A stretch of DNA of 64,000 bases from Flaveria trinervia (Eukaryota; Streptophyta; Magnoliopsida; Asterales; Asteraceae). A model generated the notes under the pieces. The model was not told where the DNA came from. It made no database searches and saw only the letters and a list, made by a program, of their open reading frames with translations. Shown here one piece after another: positions 1 to 10,200 of the stretch (positions are counted from its first letter, which is position 1; every line of letters begins with the position of its first letter). The DNA lies in assembly GCA_025506515.1 (NCBI GenBank), contig CM046447.1:92338032-92402031 (forward strand), read 5' to 3'. The translations under genes were made by a program, and so were the position numbers.

Positions 1-713
1 ATAGAATTTGCATCCCCTCAAACTTTCGAAGCTGAAGTTAAAGCCTCGAAAGAACAAGTCGAATCTTCCGAAGAAAAAGCAAGGGCCACTGCAACCAAGT
101 CACCAAGAAGATAGGTGACAAAGCCTGGATGAAAGACTATGTAAGGCCCCATTCCCAGGACACTTATGGTTGGTCCTTCATCGTACATAAAACATATATT
201 TTTATCATCTTAAATAAAAGCGTTGCAGCGAAAACATTAAAAAAACAACATTTTCATTTCATCAAAATGCTTTTGCAAAATACTACGACCGTTCATTACA
301 CAATGTCATTTTTACATTTCATTACAAAAGCATTATAACAATGGATGCCATCCCAAAAGAGCTGAGTAGCCACCTTGTGCCATCCTCAGCAATCATTACC
401 TGCGAACTGGAAACACATCAAAGTCAGCGTTGCTGAGTGAGTTCTAGTTTTATAATAAAACATACTTTTCTTTCATTAAAACCGTATTTACTTTCATGCG
501 ATCATACAACATACATACTGATAATAAAATTATTATCTTCCATTACGTTCGTTACATTCTTCCATTCATTAATCGTCGTACGTTACATTATCATTCGCTT
601 CATTAGTAACATCATTTCTTCCGTTCGTCCATTTCATACATATCGCACTTTTCGCACAAATCGCACCCTTGCGTCATCGTACCCAAAGTACATATCGCAC
701 AAATCGCACACAT

Positions 714-1180
714 GAGGTAGCCAGAATCGCACGGTACATAGCACACAGTAAATACCACATCGCACGTATCGGAGCAGTTACCAAAACTGAACTCTCACTG
801 TGTCTATAGTCCCTCATGTTATCCATCATACATATCGCACAAATTGCACCAATGGAGTGGTCACTAAGACCGACTCCCCCTGTGTGTGTGAGAACTCTTG
901 GGGTTTAGCCAGAATTGCACGCCATCTTATGGGTTAGCCAAAATCACACGCTACATAACACACAGCAAATACCACATCGCACGTATCGGAGCAGTTACCA
1001 AAACTGAACTCCCTACTGTGTGTATGAACCCACATGAGGTAGCCAAAATCGCACGCCACATAGCACACAGTAATACAACATTGCATGTATCAGAGAAGTT
1101 ACCAAAACTAAACTCCCTACTGTGTCTATGTTCCTTTATGAATTAGCCAAGATCGCACGCTATAAATACACACACAGTTA
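714..1180. repeat. Tandem repeat, about 105 bp unit, four copies
   Basis: Units start near 714, 819 (the most degenerate), 931, 1036 and 1140 (partial). Each carries a GGTAGCCAAAATCGCACG-like head, a CACACAGTAAATACCACATC block and an ACCAAAACTGAACTCCCTAC tail. Spacing between the better units is 104-105 bp. The short open frames crossing it are by-products of the repeat. It lies inside the left LTR element. Confidence 0.75.
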
Positions 1181-1723
1181 AGCTAACAACTCTCAATGAG
1201 TCATGGACCTCCTTCCTTACTCTTGCAAGCCGTCCTTGCTCTCATTTCTTCGTTCATGCTTGCATTCATTCATCACGTTCCTCTTTTCATTATCTTCCAT
1301 TTTACGTTACATAATACTTTCATTACATTCATTAACGTTCAACGCAAAACCACAGGAAGACAATCATACGTAATAATAAGGAACATAAAAACATACAACA
1401 TCAATCACACAAGGCAACATCGCACACCCATAACATACATCATGCACAATCATACAACGTCACAATCACACAACGTCACAATCACACGACAACAAACATC
1501 ACACAAATCACGCGCATCATAACATAAAACCATACGGCACCACACATCCCCATGCATTACACCATCCTCATCATCATACGTCATCTTACATCATCCATGC
1601 CTATCACCCCATCTACAACTCTAAAGGTCCGAGCCTACATTTTCCCGAAAGTCAGACAATACCATGGTCATTCGGGCGTATGGACCCTATTCGTTCGCAT
1701 GATCTTCATGCGTATGAAATCAC

Positions 1724-2075
1724 TCAGGCGAATGGACCTCCAGTCGCATAGCCTCCAATCGCATACTTCCCATACGAATGAACCTCAGTCGCATGACATC
1801 CGGGCGTATGGACCTCAGTCACAGGACCTTTATGCGAATGGGCTTCAGTCGCACACCTTTCGTGCGTATGAACCTCAATCGCACGACCCACAGGCGTATG
1901 GCCTCCAGTCGCATGACCATCAGTCGCATGACCTTCATTCGCATTTCCTTCAGTCGTATAGCCTTCATGCGTATGGCTCTCAGTCGCACAAATGGACCTC
2001 AGTCGCACTTCTGTCATGCGTATGCCCCCCAGTCGCATGCCATTCAGTCACATGGACCTCCAGTCGCATAGCCCT
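1724..2075. repeat. Degenerate CAGTCGCATGA short-motif array in LTR
   Basis: About twenty copies of a 13-16 base motif (CAGTCGCATGACCT and variants) recur at irregular spacing. The motif is close to its own reverse complement, so both strands stay open for 100-190 codons; those frames are not genes. Similar arrays occur at 59761-59960, 60680-60900, 61410-61565 and 62810-63170. Confidence 0.75.
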
Positions 2076-2511
2076 AGCTGGGCGCAGAATGCAGTTCATC
2101 CCGAACTACAACCGCCAAGTTTGACCTCCAAACTCTTCCAAACCTCTTCTAAGCTCAAATCAACCATTCTAAACCTTATGGAAGCATACCATGACATCAT
2201 TCAAACACAACCAAGCCCGAAATCAAGCCCCAAACGAATCATACACATACATACGAAAACGGGTTTACACCCAAATACCCGAAAAATGGTCTTCAGATGT
2301 GTTCCAACCCTAAAATCATTCAAAAACGTGTAAAAAGGGGTCCTAGAACTTACATAAACGACCACAACGAGAAGAACTTCGATTTGACCCGCTTCTCAAC
2401 GATTTCCATGCTCGAATCAACCCGAACCAAGCTTTTCTCCTCTTTTTCTCATTTTCTCTCTTCTTTGGCTGAGTTTTGGCAAGAATGGGAAGGGTGTGGG
2501 CTGCCCTCCCC

Positions 2512-2518
2512 TTTTATA
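2512..2518 (-). promoter_or_regulatory. LTR TATA box
   Basis: TATAAAA on the minus strand, 109 bp inside the LTR edge at 2627 and followed by pyrimidine-rich leader sequence. Placement fits the U3 promoter of a plant LTR retrotransposon. Confidence 0.5.
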
Positions 2519-2639
2519 CTTCCTCTCATCCAAGTTTTTTTCCGTTTGGCAAGTTTGGTCCCTCGACTTTAGACTTTATTTCTTTTTCTTCTTTCGTCGG
2601 CTTCAAAGAAAATTTTCGGGTGTTACAGACTATCTCCGG

Positions 2640-5461
2640 TGTAACATCCGCCATTTTCCGAGATAAAACTCAAACCCGAACTTATTTTGATGTATTATCA
2701 TTAAATTATGTAATAACTTTAATGGATCAAATACATCAAATATGTAATCAACTTGTAATAACCTATTGTTTTATAAATAAATCTTTTTATAAAGTTATAA
2801 AGATTAATTAGTCACTTTATAACTTAATAAGTTTTATTAAAACTTAATATATTATAACTAAAAAAATACATTAATCATTTTAATAGTTAGATTTATAATT
2901 ATAATATTTTATAATTAAATAAAAGGAATAATCATTTATAATTTGGATTTTATAAAGTATAGGGTTGGGAGTGTAGTTATTGAAACTTTGTTTTTATAGT
3001 TTTGGCATAAAATAATAACAACCTAAAATTGAAGGGTCCAAAGTGTAACTTGTTTATTTTTTTAATCCAAACCCAAACACCCATCGCCCCTTGTCTCCGG
3101 CCACCATCCGGCGACGTCCGGCTAAACTCCGACGATCTCATTACAGGTGATTAAATCAAAAATTAAGTTTTCCTAAAGTCTCGTGACCCTATTTCGAACC
3201 CAGGATCTATTTCAATTCGACATCACAAATTGGCATACCTTGTTACATCTCAAAACCAAACACCCCGTTCAAATCGAATCATTTTCAAGATCACATAAGG
3301 GTCAATACTCCAATTAACTGTCCAGAAACACGGTTACAGATGTTTTAACATCAACAATTAAGTCAATTGAATCAAATAAACGTTCGAACAATTTAAAACT
3401 CATATTGAAACATCCTAATCAATGTCATGGTGTGTTTGATCTGTAACAGCTCAAATTGGTTTTATTTAACGGAGGGTAAACATTAGAATCGATCCATTTG
3501 AGTTACCTATAACTCCAATTTCACATACTAGACACACACAACCAACATTTGATCGTCACCTTCATCGCTACCTGCAATGCTAACGATGTCCATCTTGCAC
3601 ATCACATAAATCAAAATTGATTGAGGGCTTGTACTCATCATTGAACACTAAAGCTTCATATATCATCAATTGAACCAACAGAATCATCACACTCTTGACC
3701 AAATTCTATTCTTAGTCGCGACATGTTCTACCATCAAAGATCATCAAATTGACCTTAATCAAGTAAGTTAATCATACCATTATACTCGGTTTTACTCAAG
3801 GAATCAAAGCCCTATGTTTGATTTCGTTAACCACATTATTTGGATGTTCAATTTGATGCAATCCGAAACTAGGGTTCATAGGGATTTAGGGGTTTCTAGA
3901 ACAAGGTTTTTAAAATATTATTTCAACATCTTAACAGAAAGCAGGCCTTAGCCAACTGGTTGACTCCGTGTACTAATGCAGCAGGGTCCCGGGTTCGACC
4001 CCGGGCACCCCCAAATCTTTTTTAACATCTCTTTTATTAAATTAATTCATAAAAATTACTATTATTCTATTAAACTAAAATAAAATTTATGTGGATACTT
4101 AAATTAATTTAGAAATTTTTAATTTAATTTCTAATATTTTTGGTAATATAATCTACTATTTTAAAACAAATAGCTTAACAAAACTTTGTTAATAAATGTT
4201 ATAAAATATATAATTTATAAGTTTAAATATTATAAAAAATATTTTTAAAATCTTTATTTCATTCCTAAGACTTCAAAATCATATAATATTTAGTTCTTTA
4301 TGTTTAAAAGGTTTAAATATTATGAAACCTTTATAATAACTACTTAAAAGTTTAAACATTATAAATCAAACTTAAATACTTTTAAGGTCAATTAAATAAT
4401 TGATTATTAAATTAATTATATTGATCAAGTTTTAAATAATTAACTTTTAGGTTGATTACTTATTCTATACTCAACCATTACCTATTCAATTATTATTAAC
4501 ATTAAGTGATATTACTATTCAATTTTACTAATGATTCATTATCGTTTTAAATCATAATTTCTAATTAACTTATCCCACTTTTATGGAATCAAAATATAAT
4601 TAGTTATATTATCTTATTTAAGCCTAATTATCAAAACCCCAAATTTCAATTGAAACCCTATTTCACGTTTAGTTGCTAATCTTATTATCAAACTTAATCT
4701 TGGAATCTATACGTTTAGGCAACTTGTAAGAGAAACCATTGGAGCCTCGTTTAAATTCTTACCATCACCTTGTATATATCAGTAAGTATTTCTATACCCC
4801 CTTTTTGCACATTTTTACACTTTGGGGTGAAACATGTTACCTTATAAACATTGCACTTGTAAACATGTTTGATGCTTGTAAACATATGGCAATTCACTTG
4901 TATGTTATGGTTAGTTGATCTTTGTAGCTACCGTGTAATGTCGAATATATGTACAATCATTAACTATTGCTAGCCTGGCGACGTCATAGATCTATGGGCC
5001 TGACAAGCCTGCTTGGTTGATCCAAGTACACTTAGCTAATCGTATATACTTGTAAACGTTTGAGACTTGTAAAACTTTGTCAAGGTTTGATTGTGCATTC
5101 TGTCTTACATCCCTAGTTACTTTGCTCTCTAACTTATAACATGAATTGCCATCTTTTATAGACTTATGTATTGCAAACTATGGAAATCTCACCAACTTTC
5201 AAAGTTGATCTTTTAGTTTTGACATGTTTCAGGTTTACTACTTGTGGATTCTCTTCGTGCTCATATAAGACTACACCTAGTTTAACTTAACATGTTATTT
5301 CTTTGTTTGATGCTTTTGTATTGTATGAACTTATTTGTCTTCTAATGTTTTAATAAATAACGATATTTAATATTATTTCAACTTAATTAGTTCCATGTGC
5401 TATGAGCAATCGTCTTCCATTTGTCTGCCCCGATGATTCCGCCGTTGGTCGGGGTGTGACA
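2640..5461 (+). mobile_element. LTR-type insertion with TCCGG target duplication
   Basis: The unit begins TGTAACATCC and ends GGGGTGTGACA. It is flanked by identical TCCGG at 2635-2639 and 5462-5466, so it is a single insertion. It interrupts the Copia-derived sequence that continues at 5462. Its right 600-700 bases match, in opposite orientation, the solo LTR at 28644-30095, and its right end resembles the LTR end at 32303. No coding domain is seen, so it is either a long solo LTR or a non-autonomous element. A tRNA-like block lies inside at 3941-4012. Confidence 0.7.
3941..4012 (+). repeat. tRNA-related Pol III block (SINE-like), inside LTR unit
   Basis: A perfect B-box, GGTTCGACCCC (3992-4002), sits in a strong T-arm-like hairpin (CCCGGGTTCGACCCCGGG). 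An imperfect A-box-like TTAGCCAACTGG lies about 40 bases upstream, and a run of six T (4018-4023) follows as a possible Pol III terminator. The 5' half does not pair with the CACCCCC end, so it cannot form a normal acceptor stem. It is a tRNA-derived SINE head or tRNA pseudogene rather than a working tRNA gene. Confidence 0.6.
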
Positions 5462-6633
5462 TCCGGGCTCATGGCTTCTCTAGAAGGCAGGGGGTCCCAT
5501 GTCTAAAAGGACACTCCAACGATTGTTAGTGAGATCAAAGCTAAAATTCGTTTGGGAAAAAGGATAGAGATGTACAGAAGGGTACAGGGGATAACCTTCA
5601 CACCAACCACTCAACCCCAACCTGAACCAATTCCCTATCCATTCACCATCAAAACTGAACCTTACACTCCTAAACCCACACCTTTACCCTCATCCACTTC
5701 CTCACCTCACCACACCACATCCTACCCAACAACCTTCCAAACCATCCCCTCAGCCTTCCAACATCTCTCTCTAGAAGAGTTTAAGACGATCAAGACTAGG
5801 CTCACCAACTGCACAACCCTGAGCGATATCTCCTGTGAGTTAGACTCCATCAAACTAACCTATGTTGATGGATCTTCATGTTCCCTCACAAGAGATCAAT
5901 TTCTTGATCTGCCCAGAGGAACACTAGACCAGGCTGTAGAACTTCTAGGTCTCAACTCAGACTCATTAATGATGAAGAGAAGAGACTAAGAAGGAAGTTG
6001 GTGACTCTACTGGATACAAGGAAAGAGGACAAGATTCCTAGTCAGTATCTGCACCTAGAAAGAAGATAATCCAGTGGAGGTTTGATGAAGCTATTGACAA
6101 CTTTGTTATGTAAAGAGAGAATGGTGAAATCAACAGGCTGAATGCCACCTCTCTGCTACACTCTAGCAGGTTTGATATTGCCGAGTTAGCAGAGAAACAT
6201 TCTCTAACCCCTCCAACTCTAAAATTGTTGCTGACATCAGAAATCATCTCATAAGTCTTCATATGGCTAAGTTAACAGCAAAAGCTAAGATTGAAGAAGA
6301 GTTGAGATTGAGAGGAAAGGAAGACAAGGATAGACCTCCCACCAAGGGCACAGCCTTTCTACACATGGTGGAGGGTCTTGAAGTGGAACCTATAGTTAGA
6401 TGGGAATATGATTATAGCTCCCATAAACTAACTCTTTTCAGAGAGCCACAACAAAGGGTACATATCATTCAAGATGACAGACTGGAGAACCTGTCAACCA
6501 AAGATTTGTACAAACTTCTCAGCACCACATCAGGGAAGAACAAGGAAACTGATAAGTATTTACTCTCCTGGTGCTGAAAGTTTTGAGGAGCAGAAACAAG
6601 TAAGGTTTTTGTAGCATCCGCCTAGGGGGAGTT
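5462..6633 (+). pseudogene. 3' internal part of a Copia-like element, decayed ORF
   Basis: Two open segments, 5552-5989 (145 codons, Pro/Thr/Ser-rich start) and 6263-6577 (104 codons, charged, starting MAKLTAKAKIEEE), are joined by sequence that stays coding-like only after frame changes and stops. I do not recognise a domain. The block lies directly upstream of a polypurine tract and an LTR, so it is probably the extra 3' ORF found after RNase H in some plant Copia elements. The upstream gag-pol part is missing because the 2640-5461 insertion and the window edge intervene. Confidence 0.5.
6624..6631 (+). other. Polypurine tract of Copia element
   Basis: AGGGGGAG lies two bases before the LTR start TGTTGG at 6634, as expected for the primer of plus-strand DNA synthesis in an LTR retrotransposon. 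Confidence 0.75.
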
Positions 6634-7488
6634 TGTTGGATCAAGAAGAAGGCCGGTGGAACCAAAACCACATCACTTAGACAAATTTTAGAGCTACTTA
6701 CAAAGGCTTACGAAGCCAAGAGTGGAACTTCCGAAGGAAGTAGAGGTCTTCCGTAGACAGAGTGAAAGTTTACTTCTGAAGACAAAACTCTACTTCCGAA
6801 GACAAAATGTTCACTTCCGAAGATCAAGTCTCAAAAAAAGAAATCAGAAGACTACTTCCGAAGTATGAAGAAAGAAGAAGTTCTCAAGCCTCAAAAGAAG
6901 TAGCCTCTTCCAAAGTATAAGTGGCTTCGGAAGTACTTGTTCTTCCGAAGCCATTTAACCTTCGGAAGACACTACTATGAACCAGTGGACATAAGTATGG
7001 TCTTTGACACTCCGCTGCACACCTCTGATACTGCATGGCGTTTTCTCATATAGCCATGTAGTTGACCATACTTTATTCCAATATTTACCTTTTTATGTTA
7101 GTACAAGTTACCAACTTTAGTTGGTGACAAAAGGTAAGTCAGGGACATGTCCTGACTACCATATCTCAGATAAAGTCTTATCTGAGATACCTTAAACTAT
7201 AGCTTTGTATATTTGCTTTAGTTAGAGAATTCCAGCTGGTATCAAAGTATATCTGATTGTAGGTAGTATATATATAGTTTCTCATTGTAACTCATAACAA
7301 CATGCTTGTAAGAGTCTTGTAACATTTGAGTTGAGAAGCAATATATGCAAGTACCTTGAAAATTACTTCTTGTTTGATTATTACTTATTATATATTTATC
7401 AACTCTTAGAGACTTTGCTTTAATCCGAGTGTTGTTTAAGTGAGTTTGAGAGAAAACTAAGTGTTTAGCAACAAAAACCGATCCTGCA
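6634..7488 (+). mobile_element. Copia 3' LTR with CTTCCGAAG palindromes
   Basis: The LTR starts TGTTGGATCAAG after a PPT and ends CCTGCA. The end was set by alignment with the LTR at 31390-31883, where CCTGCA is followed by a primer binding site. A second copy begins at 58858. The first 350 bases hold at least eight CTTCCGAAG or CTTCGGAAG near-palindromes (about 6720-6970). It belongs to the element whose decayed 3' ORF is at 5462-6633. Confidence 0.7.
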
Positions 7489-7493
7489 AACAT

Positions 7494-7860
7494 CCACCAC
7501 CACCACATCTTCCTTCAAACCACCGCTGATGCCGTCATTGTCGCCTCTACCCTCAACCCACCACCACCTGCACCTCAACCCACCACCACCTGCACCTCAA
7601 CCCACCACCACCGCACCGCCTGTACCCTTAACCCACCACCAACGTCAGCGCCTGCAATCTCAACCCCCCTCCCCAACCCACCACCACCCTTAACCCACCA
7701 CCACCGTCACCGCATCACCCCCAACCTACCATAACCGTCACCAACCCATCACCACCATCATCAACCCACTACCACCGTTAACCCACCACCATCGTTAGCG
7801 CATCACCCCAACCCACCACAACCATCGCTAACCTACCACCATCATCGCCAACCCACCATC
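7494..7860. repeat. CCA-rich minisatellite
   Basis: Imperfect repeats of CAACCCACCACCACC-type units fill this stretch. Open frames in it are low-complexity artefacts. Confidence 0.75.
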
Positions 7861-7899
7861 AAAGAGTGAGAGAGATTTAAAAAAGAGAGATAAATGGGG

Positions 7900-8110
7900 A
7901 GAGGGGGGAGAGGGAGAAGATGAAGATGAAGAAGATTGAAAAGATGAAGATGTAGATGATTGAAAAGATGAAAATGAAGAAGATGGAAAAGATGAAGATG
8001 AAGAAGATGAAGAAGATGGAAAAGATGAAGATGAAGAAGATGAAGAAGATGGAAAAGATGGAAAAGAAGAGATGAAGAAGATGAAAAGATGGAAACCATA
8101 AAGATGGAAG
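7900..8110. repeat. GAAGAT-rich microsatellite
   Basis: Runs of GAAGATGAAGAAGATGGAAAA-like sequence. The minus-strand frame encoding only Leu, His and Phe is produced by the repeat. Confidence 0.8.
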
Positions 8111-8159
8111 AAGATAGAGGGAGAAGGTGAGGTGTGATGGGTGGGTTTGGGTGGGGTAA

Positions 8160-9256
8160 CTTAGGTTTTATTTATAAATTATTTTTTTAATTTAGGGGTA
8201 TATTGGTAATTTTATTTTAACTTAACAGAGAAACTTAACCTCAGTTAATGTCGAGGACTGCCGATGTGCATATCATGCATAGTTCAGGTTCTTATCTGTA
8301 TTTATTGAAAGTAGAGATTAAAGTTGCAATGCGTGCATACCTCAGGGACTATCCGTGTAATTTATTAAGTATAGTATCTTACAATCTACGGAACAAAGAG
8401 AAAAATATTATTTGAACTTTTATATAACTTTTTAATTATTTTTTTAACTTACAAGAAAGCTTTATATATACATACACACATACACACACATATATATAAA
8501 TATATATAACCAATGCACAATAAGGGAATAATTATTTTTTTTATAAAATATTAGTTTTCATTTAGAATTTTATTTTGTGTATTATACTTCTTCTTGAACC
8601 ATAATATATCCCACTCTCCAAGATGGTTCCGCAACTTGAGCTAAATTTTGTGACCCTATGTAACAAGACTCGTGTGATATTTACCTATGCCATAGTTTAA
8701 TTGGCATTTCTTTTGCCATGTGATTTTCTTCCTTTTTAGTACATGTGTCGTTTTCTAAGACAACCTTGACATTAGTGTGAAGTCAATCGGTTATGTTATA
8801 ACTTTATGGATTGAATATTTTAATCACTTAAATAGATGAATATAATTATTTAACTTTACCATAATATTAGCTCATATGGACAAATATATCAAAAGGTTTT
8901 CAAGTGATTCTATTTTATTTTATTTTTAGTTTTCAAAAAGGACAACTTAGATATAATGTAACCTACTATAAATTTTATATTACAAACCAATGACCCACAT
9001 ATGTAGCTTACACTTTTTATTTTGTGAGCTTCACGAGTTACGACTCTAACTTCAAATAGTTTTATCATTATACCTAACCCTATCTAATTTACAAAGTTTT
9101 GAGATTTAGACATCCCTCATTATAACTCAACATCACTACCACCCTATAACCTCGTATAGCATCATACAAGACTTATAAGTTTAAAACATTCCTGACATCC
9201 TTGACGTACGAGGTGTCAAATTTAAGCAACAACTTAAACTATACATGACATATGGT
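8160..9256. other. AT-rich intergenic DNA
   Basis: No coding region recognised. It holds a CACATATATA simple repeat near 8465-8515 and otherwise unremarkable AT-rich sequence up to the target duplication of the Copia element. Confidence 0.5.
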
Positions 9257-9261
9257 GTTAT

Positions 9262-9534
9262 TGATAGCCTATGCATGCTTAGCTGGATCCATGCATGCAT
9301 GAACTCGTTCAGTTTATTGCATTTATTTATGTTTCTAGTCATAGTTTTTTGCTTATGTTGAATAATAGGAAGTGGTCATTGGTTGACCGATTCTCCTGCA
9401 GTAGTGGTAGGACTCACATAGTGGGGTTGTTATTTTATTTCTCTTTCTTGTTTGTTTTGTAAGCTCCTATATAGGGCATCTTAGTTAATGAACAAGTATC
9501 AGTTTTAAAGCTTTATATCAGATTTGTTTTATCA
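9262..9534 (+). repeat. 5' LTR of Copia element
   Basis: 273 bp, TGATAGCC to TTTTATCA, with interlocking GCATGC/ATGCAT palindromes at the start. It matches 13414-13686 in length. Confidence 0.95.
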
Positions 9535-9537
9535 ATC

Positions 9538-9549
9538 TGGTATCAAAGC
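9538..9549 (+). other. Primer binding site (initiator tRNA-Met)
   Basis: TGGTATCAAAGC, three bases after the LTR end, is complementary to the 3' end of plant initiator tRNA-Met with one mismatch from TGGTATCAGAGC. Confidence 0.85.
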
Positions 9550-9576
9550 ATTATACGATCAAATTGAGTGAGAAAG

Positions 9577-10200
9577 ATGAGCGAGGACAAGCTAAGAGTG
9601 CCACAATTCGAGGGTCATTATGAGCATTGGAGTGAGAGAATGGAGTTCCTCTTAAGAGCGAAGGAACTATGGCACTTGTTGATCCAGAAATCGAAGAACC
9701 AGTAGTGGGTATTGCCATCAGTGATGCTCAAAAGAAAAAGCTTGCAAAATTACGACTGAAGGATTTGCAAGTCAAGCACTACTTGTACGAGGCGATCAAC
9801 CAGGTGACGTTCGAACAAGTGCTTGACTGGACATCTGCAAAATCAGTCTGGACTTGCTTGAAACAGAGATTTGAAGGCAATGAAAGGGTGAAGAGGTCCA
9901 TGCTTCAAAAGCTTTGAAGGGATTTCGAAGTATTAGAGATGAAGCCTTCATAAACGATTAACGAATACTTTGGTAGAGTGGTGAATGTCGTTAATCAAAT
10001 GCGAAGTAATGGGGAATTAATGACTGATATCAAACTGGTGGAGAAGATACTGAGAACTCTCAGTGAAAAATACCTCTTCGTGGTTTCAGAGGTCGTGGTC
10101 GTGGTAGGGGAAGGACCTCATTCAACAAGGAAACGGTGGAGTGCTACAATTGCCACAAACTTGGTCACTTTCAATATGAATGCCCATCATGGAAAGAACC
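9577..10200 (+). pseudogene. gag: Copia gag, broken
   Basis: The start at 9577 reads MSEDKLRVPQFEGHYEHW, the usual N-terminus of plant Copia gag. The frame then shifts near 9670 into a UBN2-type capsid region (9669-9917) that hits stops at about 9917 and 9950. It ends with a CX2CX4HX4C zinc knuckle at 10142-10183 in yet another frame. Capsid and nucleocapsid parts can therefore be recognised but not translated as one protein. Confidence 0.85.

Larger units (their letters stand above)
1..2627 (-). mobile_element. Partial LTR retroelement, minus strand
   Basis: Read on the minus strand, the right edge begins TGTAACACCCG (ending at 2627 on the plus strand as TGTTACA), a typical plant LTR start. 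A TATAAAA box lies 109 bp inside at 2512-2518 on the minus strand. Further inside are a degenerate CAGTCGCATGA-type array (1724-2075) and a tandem array of about 105 bp (714-1180). The order of TATA box then degenerate array matches the element beginning at 62041, so both probably belong to one LTR family. No gag or pol domain is visible, and the other end may lie outside the window. The first 120 bases are not recognised. The superfamily is unassigned; Gypsy is a guess. Confidence 0.55.

Noticed and set aside
1724..2075. CRISPR-like array of regularly repeated motifs
   Set aside because: The copies are degenerate, have no constant-length spacers, and lie in a plant LTR element.
1552..2124. 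190-codon His/Ser/Gln-rich frame and its antisense partner
   Set aside because: Both arise from the near-palindromic short-motif array in an LTR; no protein family is seen.
3941..4012. Functional tRNA gene
   Set aside because: The acceptor stem cannot pair and the A-box is imperfect; better read as a tRNA-derived repeat.
7842..8099. Leu/His/Phe-rich minus-strand ORF
   Set aside because: It is produced by the GAAGAT simple repeat.
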